Shown here one piece after another: positions 5,574 through 9,340 of a stretch of 9,340 nt of DNA. The stretch covers positions 1 to 9,340 of the forward strand of contig JAUXWS010000063.1 in NCBI GenBank assembly GCA_030685015.1. Direction: 5' to 3'. Under the pieces are notes generated by a model. It was not told the DNA's origin. It made no database searches and was given only the letters and a program-made list of their open reading frames with translations. The position numbers and the translations under genes are program-made. Every line of letters begins with the position of its first letter. Position 1 is the stretch's first letter. The DNA is from a bacterium. GTDB lineage: Bacteria > CAIWAD01.

Positions 5574-6236
5574 TCAGACCGCCCCTTGCACGGCCCTCAT
5601 GAACTCCCGCAGCTTCCGCTGGTCGAGCCTCCCGTCCCTTCGAACGCCGGAGCAGAGATCCAGGCCGAAGGGCCGGACGCCCTGGATCGCCTCTTGCACA
5701 TTGGCGGCGTTCAAACCGCCGGCGAGGAAAACGGGCAGAGGAACTTCCTCCCGAATCCGCCGACTGATGCGCCAATCGTGGACACGGCCCGTGCCGCCCA
5801 ACTCCTTGACCGCCAGGGCGGGGTTGCCCGAGTCGAGCAGCAGCGCGTCCACCTGGCCCGCAATCCGCTTGGCCTCTTCCCGTGAGTGCTCCCCCACCAC
5901 ATGAATGACCTGCACCAGCTTCACATGAGGCAGTTGACGACGCAGCCTGGCCAGCTCGCCCTCTTCCACGGCGTCCACCAGCTGAATGGTTGATGTTCGG
6001 CACCTGGCATGCTGTTCCACGATGGCGTCAGCCTCGCGCCGGGAGGTCAGCAGGAAGGTCGCCACGGTGGGTGGCACCGCCGCGGCGATCTCGGCGATGA
6101 GTTCCTCCGGGATGACCCCCGGGCCGCTTGGCATGTACGACACCAGTCCGAGCGCGTCCGCGCCCAGGGCGATGGCTTGCCGCGCCTCGTCCACACTGGA
6201 GATGCAGCAGATCTTGATCCGGGGCCGGGTACGCAT
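5574..6236 (-). CDS. Phosphoribosylanthranilate isomerase-like (TrpF family) protein, divergent
   Basis: A 220-residue (beta/alpha)8 protein of the TrpF family, which in tryptophan synthesis isomerises phosphoribosylanthranilate. Family motifs are in order: KIC at the start with C10 in place of the catalytic Cys7 of the Thermotoga enzyme, GADALG (25-30), LLLDSG with D135 in place of Asp126, GGTGRVHDW (147-155), AGGL (172-175) and DLCSGV (193-198). Deviations are clear: KICC instead of KICG, MPSGPGVI (35-42) where TrpF has an arginine (Arg36 in Thermotoga), and SGVRRDG where SGVE is usual. I take it as a TrpF-type paralogue of uncertain substrate. The ATG at 6236 is preceded by AAAGGAG with 5-base spacing; an upstream in-frame ATG at 6290 has no such site and would add a non-family extension. 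No other trp gene is nearby. A strong stem-loop lies just upstream. Confidence 0.82.
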   Translation of the reverse strand: MRTRPRIKICCISSVDEARQAIALGADALGLVSYMPSGPGVIPEELIAEIAAAVPPTVATFLLTSRREADAIVEQHARCRTSTIQLVDAVEEGELARLRRQLPHVKLVQVIHVVGEHSREEAKRIAGQVDALLLDSGNPALAVKELGGTGRVHDWRISRRIREEVPLPVFLAGGLNAANVQEAIQGVRPFGLDLCSGVRRDGRLDQRKLREFMRAVQGAV

Positions 6237-6263
6237 GGGGCTCCTTTGGATGTGACGCGGGAT

Positions 6264-6310
6264 CCCGCCGGGGCGCGCTTGGCGCGGCACGCGACTCCTC
6301 CCCCGGCGGG
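6264..6310. promoter_or_regulatory. Long stem-loop between the grpB and trpF-like genes
   Basis: CCCGCCGGGG (6264-6273) and CCCCGGCGGG (6301-6310) are exact 10-bp complements. Inside the loop a second hairpin forms: CGCGC (6274-6278) with GCGCG (6282-6286) around TTG. On the minus strand the element begins 25 bases after the grpB stop and ends about 28 bases before the trpF-like start. It could end the grpB transcript or act as a leader structure of the next gene; there is no U-tract. The segment GGCGCGCTTGGCGCG (6272-6286) resembles the start of the repeat at 8643-8716 but may do so only because both are GC-rich palindromes. Confidence 0.5.
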
Positions 6311-6335
6311 CAGCGCCAGGGCTCGGCCGGACTGG

Positions 6336-6878
6336 CTACCTGGCGGTCCGGCGATTCATCCTTTCGATCTCAGCGAGGGCTTCCGTGGAGAGACCGACCT
6401 TCTTCAGAACGGCCACGATGAACCCGGTCTTGGCCTCGACGTATCCGTCGATGTCGTGGCTGAAGTCGCCAGCCAGGCTCTTCTTGAGCGCACCGTACTC
6501 GCGTGTCGCCGCGGCGTTTCCTCGCAGGTAGTCACGGAAGGCCAAGTGGTTGGCCAGCGCCGGACTATGCGCCGGGCACACGTACAAATGATGCGGGTGA
6601 GAGCCGGGAGGCGGGCGGAAGGCCTCACGGAAAGGAATGCCCAGATCGCCCCGATGCGTGTACCCGATCTTGCCCAGGCCTTCGATCGCGTGCGCAACAT
6701 CCGATTCAGCGACAACGATATCCATGTCGATCACCGGCTTTGCGGCCAATCCCGGCACCGAGGTGCTACCCACGTGCTCGATGGAGAGCGCCATGTCTCC
6801 AACGGCGGCACTGACCGTGGCGCGGAGTTCCTCGAACACGAGCGGCCACCTCGGATCGTAGTCAACCACATGGATCAT
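6336..6878 (-). CDS. GrpB/UPF0157 family nucleotidyltransferase-fold protein
   Basis: A 180-residue protein, the usual length for the GrpB (UPF0157) family. Its molecular function is not established; the family has a nucleotidyltransferase-like fold. The signature is clear: DYDPRWP (6-12), then EHVGSTSVPGLAAKPVIDMD (34-53), with the GS pair at 37-38 and acidic residues D51 and D53, then HHLYVC (96-101) and the FRDYLR segment (114-119). The ATG at 6878 fits the family N-terminus; a frame open to 6989 would add residues translated from the repeat at 6918-6988. The site before the ATG is only moderate (GGGAG). Codon use is less GC-biased than in fabV or the kamA-like gene. It lies 129 bases after the amidase and 99 bases before the trpF-like gene, so tight operon coupling is not shown. 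GrpB-type genes occur as stand-alone accessory genes; function here unknown. Confidence 0.9.
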   Translation of the reverse strand: MIHVVDYDPRWPLVFEELRATVSAAVGDMALSIEHVGSTSVPGLAAKPVIDMDIVVAESDVAHAIEGLGKIGYTHRGDLGIPFREAFRPPPGSHPHHLYVCPAHSPALANHLAFRDYLRGNAAATREYGALKKSLAGDFSHDIDGYVEAKTGFIVAVLKKVGLSTEALAEIERMNRRTAR

Positions 6879-6917
6879 CAGTCCCACTCCCAGCGGCCTG
6901 GCCGCATCAGCCGCCAG

Positions 6918-6988
6918 GCGCCTGGCACACAGTCGGCCTTCGCTTCCACTCTTGCTTCGCGGCTTGCTTGCGATGGGCGTGACAGGCA
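6918..6988. repeat. Repeat B, downstream of the amidase gene
   Basis: A 71-base element related to 8643-8716. Shared exact blocks, in the same order and orientation, are GCGCCTGGC, GCCTTCGC, GGCTTGCTTGC and CGTGACA; overall identity by eye is about 70%. It contains the perfect palindrome GCCAGGCGCCTGGC (6913-6926 region) and a GCTTGC/GCAAGC stem. The element is bracketed by the inverted pair TGGCCGC (6899-6905) and GCGGCCA (6990-6996). It fills most of the 129-base gap between the amidase and grpB genes. Confidence 0.65.
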
Positions 6989-7007
6989 AGCGGCCATCGA
7001 TCAGTGC

Positions 7008-8528
7008 TCATCCCACTCTCGGGTCGATGGGGGTGAGCGCGCCGACCTCATTTTCGATCAGCTCGGCCAAGTCGAGGATCCGCATTTCCTGGAACAACGG
7101 CCCGATGATCTGGACCGCCTGCGGGATTCCTTGGGACAGGCCTACCGGCACCGTCACCGCGGGAAGCCCGAGGAGGTTCACGGTGACGGTGAGCACCTGG
7201 GTTTCGAGGACCGACCGCGCGGAATCGGGGCCGGCCAGGTCGAACCCCACCGCAAAGGGGTTCCGCGACGACACCGGACCGAGGATGGCGTCGTAGGTCT
7301 GGAAGGACTCACCCCATGACTGGGCGATGCCGTTGATGCGCGCCAGACTGTGGACATAGCTATCGAGGCTTCCCTCGCCGCTCAGGCGAATCATTCCCGA
7401 CACGAATGTGCGGGCCGCTTCCGACGCAAGCTCATTGATGCCAGTGAGGAACAGGTGCCGGATGTCCGTCGCAACCAGCTCGAGCCACAAGTGCGCTGAT
7501 TCCTGGAGGGCCGACGAGTCGATCTCTTCGATGATCCCGCCATGCTTCTCCAGGATCGACGCCGCCTTGTTGACCCCTCTTCGGACCGATTCATCCACTC
7601 CCAGTCCGGCAGGATCGGCAATGAGCGCGATTCGAAACGGCCTCCTCTGCTTGCCTTCCAAGGGCGCCGGCACCCAGTGAGGATCGCGCGGGTCGAACGC
7701 GCTCATGATTTGAAGCGCGGCGCGCAGGTCGTCGACGCGTCTGGCCAGGGGACCCTGCACCGCCATCGAGATCAGTGAGTGCGAGATGCTCCCCTGCGAT
7801 GTTGCTCTCGTGGCGGACGCAATTCTCCCACGGCTCGGCCGCAGCCCGCAGACGCCGCAGCATTGCGCGGGATACCGGATCGATCCCCCGAAATCATTCC
7901 CCAATCCAAGCGGCACCATCCCCGTCGCCACCGCGACCGCGTCGCCACCACTTGATCCACCTGGCGTCAGCGAACGATTCCATGGATTGATCGTTGGACC
8001 GTAAAGGTCATTGTCCGTGTGGAAGCGCAAGCCGAAGTCTGGCATGTTGGCACGTGCGATGGGAATCGCCCCCGCATGCCGCAGCATGCCCACGTGCGGA
8101 GAGTCCGCGTGGACCACATTCTCCGCGAGGCTCCGGACGCCCTCCGTCGTGGCCGACCCCTTGACGTCGACGTTTACCTTCACCGAAAATGGTACGCCGA
8201 AGAAGGGACCCCGGCCCTCGCCTCTCGCCAGCAACGCGTCTTTCGCGTCGGCATCGGCGAACGAGTCCTCCAGCAACATGGTGATCGCATTGACGCTCGG
8301 ATTCACCGCCCGAATACGTTGTACGTGGGCCTCTACCACTTCGCGCACCGAGGCCTTCTTCCCGGCGACAAGCGCGCCCAATTCTCTCGCACTCATGCGC
8401 CACAGGTCGGTCGCCATCGGATCTCCGCCACTTCGCTGCGCGTGCCATTCCGCCAAGACGGTATCGGGAACCAACAGGGCTCCACCTGCCAGCGCAGCGG
8501 TATAATGCAAGAATGTTCTTCTCTTCAT
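7008..8528 (-). CDS. Tat-exported amidase-signature family hydrolase
   Basis: A 506-residue amidase-signature enzyme, which hydrolyses an amide with a Ser-cisSer-Lys triad. The triad is complete and spaced exactly as in fatty-acid amide hydrolase (75 and 24 residues): K117 in [11 protein letters not shown]192 in GGSSGG (190-195), nucleophile S216 in [22 protein letters not shown] (224-235) completes the signature. The N-terminus [20 protein letters not shown] has twin arginines plus a hydrophobic stretch, so export by the Tat system to the periplasm is likely, with cleavage possibly near residue 26. The substrate is unknown; it is not a GatA, having no GatB or GatC beside it and an export signal. 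The ATG at 8528 has GGAG 4 bases upstream; the frame stays open to 8717 through repeat A, but that stretch is not family-like. Codons such as AGA, TTG, CAT and TAT are more frequent than in the left-hand genes, suggesting acquisition. Confidence 0.92.
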   Translation of the reverse strand: MKRRTFLHYTAALAGGALLVPDTVLAEWHAQRSGGDPMATDLWRMSARELGALVAGKKASVREVVEAHVQRIRAVNPSVNAITMLLEDSFADADAKDALLARGEGRGPFFGVPFSVKVNVDVKGSATTEGVRSLAENVVHADSPHVGMLRHAGAIPIARANMPDFGLRFHTDNDLYGPTINPWNRSLTPGGSSGGDAVAVATGMVPLGLGNDFGGSIRYPAQCCGVCGLRPSRGRIASATRATSQGSISHSLISMAVQGPLARRVDDLRAALQIMSAFDPRDPHWVPAPLEGKQRRPFRIALIADPAGLGVDESVRRGVNKAASILEKHGGIIEEIDSSALQESAHLWLELVATDIRHLFLTGINELASEAARTFVSGMIRLSGEGSLDSYVHSLARINGIAQSWGESFQTYDAILGPVSSRNPFAVGFDLAGPDSARSVLETQVLTVTVNLLGLPAVTVPVGLSQGIPQAVQIIGPLFQEMRILDLAELIENEVGALTPIDPRVG

Positions 8529-8866
8529 GTGACTCCAGCCCGCGGTAAGTCGTCGGGCAACGCAATGAATCCCTCCTCTCGTCCATGTCCCTGCGTTGCC
8601 TCCGCCTGCTGGTCCGCCCCAAGGTCCTGCTTCAGCGGCGGCGCGCCTGGCGCGTCGCTTGCCTTCGCGTCTTACACTTCCGTTTCGTGGCTTGCTTGCA
8701 CGCGACGTGACAAGCACGACCGTAAGCCGTAGTCAAGCGTCAACAAAGACGCTGATAGACGAGGTTCATCCAAGCAAGATTGCCTTTCCAGCCACTGCAC
8801 CGCCGTAATCGTCACTCAACTGCACGAGATAGCAGTCGGCGGCGCGCAGCGCCGTCCGCTGGTCGG
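8529..8866. other. Region upstream of the amidase: repeat A and attC-like site
   Basis: These 338 bases between the amidase start and the group II intron end hold no supported gene. They contain repeat A (8643-8716) and, next to the intron, the attC-like site (8814-8870). The stretch 8717-8813 is relatively A/T-rich and would be the place for an amidase promoter, but I see no convincing -35/-10 pair on the minus strand. Confidence 0.6.
8643..8716. repeat. Repeat A, upstream of the amidase gene
   Basis: A 74-base element related to 6918-6988, in the same orientation. Its right end forms a strong hairpin: TGCTTG+CACG (8693-8702) pairs with CGTG (8706-8709) and CAAGCA (8711-8716) around the loop CGA, with one bulged A at 8710. 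Its left end contains CGCGCC/GGCGCG-type pairing on the minus strand. The two repeats thus bracket the amidase gene at about 110 bases upstream and 20 bases downstream. Confidence 0.65.
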
Positions 8867-8870
8867 GTCA
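8814..8870 (-). other. Candidate attC-like integron recombination site
   Basis: Read on the minus strand this 57-base palindromic element starts with ACCCGAC, close to the inverse core RYYYAAC (one mismatch). It continues with GGACGGCGCTGCGCGCCGCC and then TATCTCGTGCAGTTGAGT. The last seven bases, GTTGAGT, fit the attC core GTTRRRY exactly, and the preceding TATCTCGTGC looks like the usual right half of attC sites. The central arms CGGCGC/GCGCCG and CGG/CCG pair, with an unpaired base between, as in the extrahelical bases of attC. Size is within the attC range. Against it: the left half is short, and no integrase or clear second attC is visible. The left boundary may have been damaged by the intron. 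Confidence 0.4.
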
Positions 8871-8929
8871 GGAGGAGGCGCCTGGAGCACAGGTCGCCCT
8901 ATGCCCTGGTCTCCACCTCCTGCCACATC

Positions 8930-8962
8930 AAACCGGACGTGAGGTTTTCCCTCATCCGGCTT
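8930..8962 (-). ncRNA. Group II intron domain V
   Basis: A 33-base catalytic hairpin. The lower stem AAGCCGGA pairs with TCCGGTTT, including the G-U wobble usual at the AGC catalytic triad. The upper stem GAGG/CCTC carries a loop of five, GAAAA, and the bulge lies near ACG. The pattern and bases match bacterial group II intron domain V, so the catalytic core at this end appears intact. Confidence 0.8.
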
Positions 8963-9028
8963 ACCGACAGCATTCACCCTGAAGCATGCGGGGTGCCCCC
9001 CCGCCTCGTCCTGCTGGATAGAAGCTCG

Positions 9029-9325
9029 CTAGGCCCGCCGCAGGATGTCGGGCCGAACAAGGCGGTCGAACAGGGCATGGAACCGGCGGTTCCTGCTCCT
9101 CTTGGCCGCAAGGTAAAGTCCGCGCTGGAGTGCTCGTGACTTGTCTAAGGGGTGTTGTTGGCCCGTCAAGGCATGCACCGTCCCTTCACTCCCCGCTGGA
9201 CACTGCTGAAGCAGGGGGCCTTCCCTACCCGCGAGTTATGTTGTCTCGCGGATCACCAGTACTATGCCCCCCTCCGACTTCTCGCCAAGCGTCGCCTCAG
9301 ATTTCACCGTTACCGGCTTATACAT
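9029..9325 (-). pseudogene. Truncated group II intron reverse transcriptase (N-terminal stub)
   Basis: One frame on the minus strand reads MYKPVTVKSEATLGEKSEGG from 9325, meets TAA at 9236-9238, then continues in the same frame through HALTGQQHPLDKSRALQRGL and LAAKRSRNRRFHALFDRLVR, and PDILRRA to TAG at 9029-9031. These are typical N-terminal sequences of group II intron reverse transcriptases, including the RFHALYDR-type segment before RT domain 0. In intact proteins a tryptophan follows at RAW, then the RT domains; here a stop follows and domain V begins only about 66 bases later. The polymerase, maturase and any endonuclease domains are therefore deleted. A GTG at 9176-9178 may be the original start of the main protein. 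The frame is also open to the window edge upstream of 9325. Confidence 0.75.
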
Positions 9326-9340
9326 CAGCTTACGCCACGT

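Larger units (their letters stand above)
8867..9340 (-). mobile_element. Group II intron, 3' part, with degenerate reverse transcriptase
   Basis: The right 474 bases are the 3' part of a bacterial group II intron on the minus strand; its 5' end is outside the window. Domain V is at 8930-8962: the RNA begins AAGCCGGAU, carrying the AGC triad, has an upper stem GAGG/CCUC with an A-rich loop, then the CACG and UCCGGUUU return strand. A domain VI-like stem follows: CAGGAGG (8869-8875) with CCTCCTG (8916-8922), and TGGAG (8883-8887) with CTCCA (8911-8915). The 3' end is placed near 8867 from the stem, ending in ...TGAC, plus or minus a few bases. Upstream the reverse-transcriptase N-terminus is recognisable but the rest of the protein is missing. 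The hairpin CCGCGAG/CTCGCGG (9229-9251) belongs to the same RNA. Confidence 0.8.

Noticed and set aside
6009-7319. Plus-strand open frame of 436 codons across trpF-like, grpB and the amidase end
   Set aside because: It crosses three minus-strand genes and their gaps and shows no domain; a shadow frame.
8529-8717. Longer start for the amidase
   Set aside because: The added residues come from repeat A and would bury the Tat signal, which must be N-terminal.

Overview
The window comes from a GC-rich bacterial chromosome; I cannot fix the lineage from the sequence alone. Six intact protein genes are well supported, plus the 3' part of a decayed group II intron at the right edge. There is no rRNA or tRNA gene and no CRISPR array. 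Layout: (a) 1-790 is non-coding and holds two diverged copies of a long intergenic repeat rich in perfect hairpins. (b) 791-2439, minus strand, is a fixC-fixX pair: an FAD-dependent ETF:quinone-oxidoreductase-like flavoprotein and its ferredoxin partner. The bifurcating ETF subunits FixA and FixB are not beside them. (c) 2702-3910, plus strand, is fabV/ter, an NADH-dependent trans-2-enoyl reductase that diverges from fixCX across a 262-base shared promoter region. (d) 4292-5464, plus strand, is a KamA-family radical SAM/PLP aminomutase that does not look like a lysine enzyme. (e) 5574-6236, minus strand, is an isolated and divergent TrpF-like (beta/alpha)8 protein, convergent with the aminomutase.

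(f) From about 6330 to the right edge the character changes. A GrpB/UPF0157 nucleotidyltransferase-fold gene and a Tat-exported amidase-signature enzyme lie on the minus strand. Their codon use is visibly less GC-biased than that of the genes to the left. Two related ~72-bp repeats flank the amidase gene. A 57-bp structure resembling an integron attC site lies upstream of the amidase and touches the 3' end of a group II intron. That intron retains domains V and VI, but its reverse transcriptase is reduced to an N-terminal stub with stop codons. I read this right third as an acquired, cassette-like or island segment; this is inference.

Functionally, the left part pairs electron entry into the quinone pool (FixCX) with NADH-dependent enoyl-thioester reduction (FabV), which suggests a link to acyl-CoA or fatty-acid metabolism. 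The aminomutase and TrpF-like protein have no pathway partners here. The amidase and GrpB look like stand-alone accessory genes. The points most worth a second look are the intron remnant with its attC-like neighbour, the repeats around the amidase, the covarying hairpins at the left edge, the aminomutase substrate pocket and the orphan fixCX pair.
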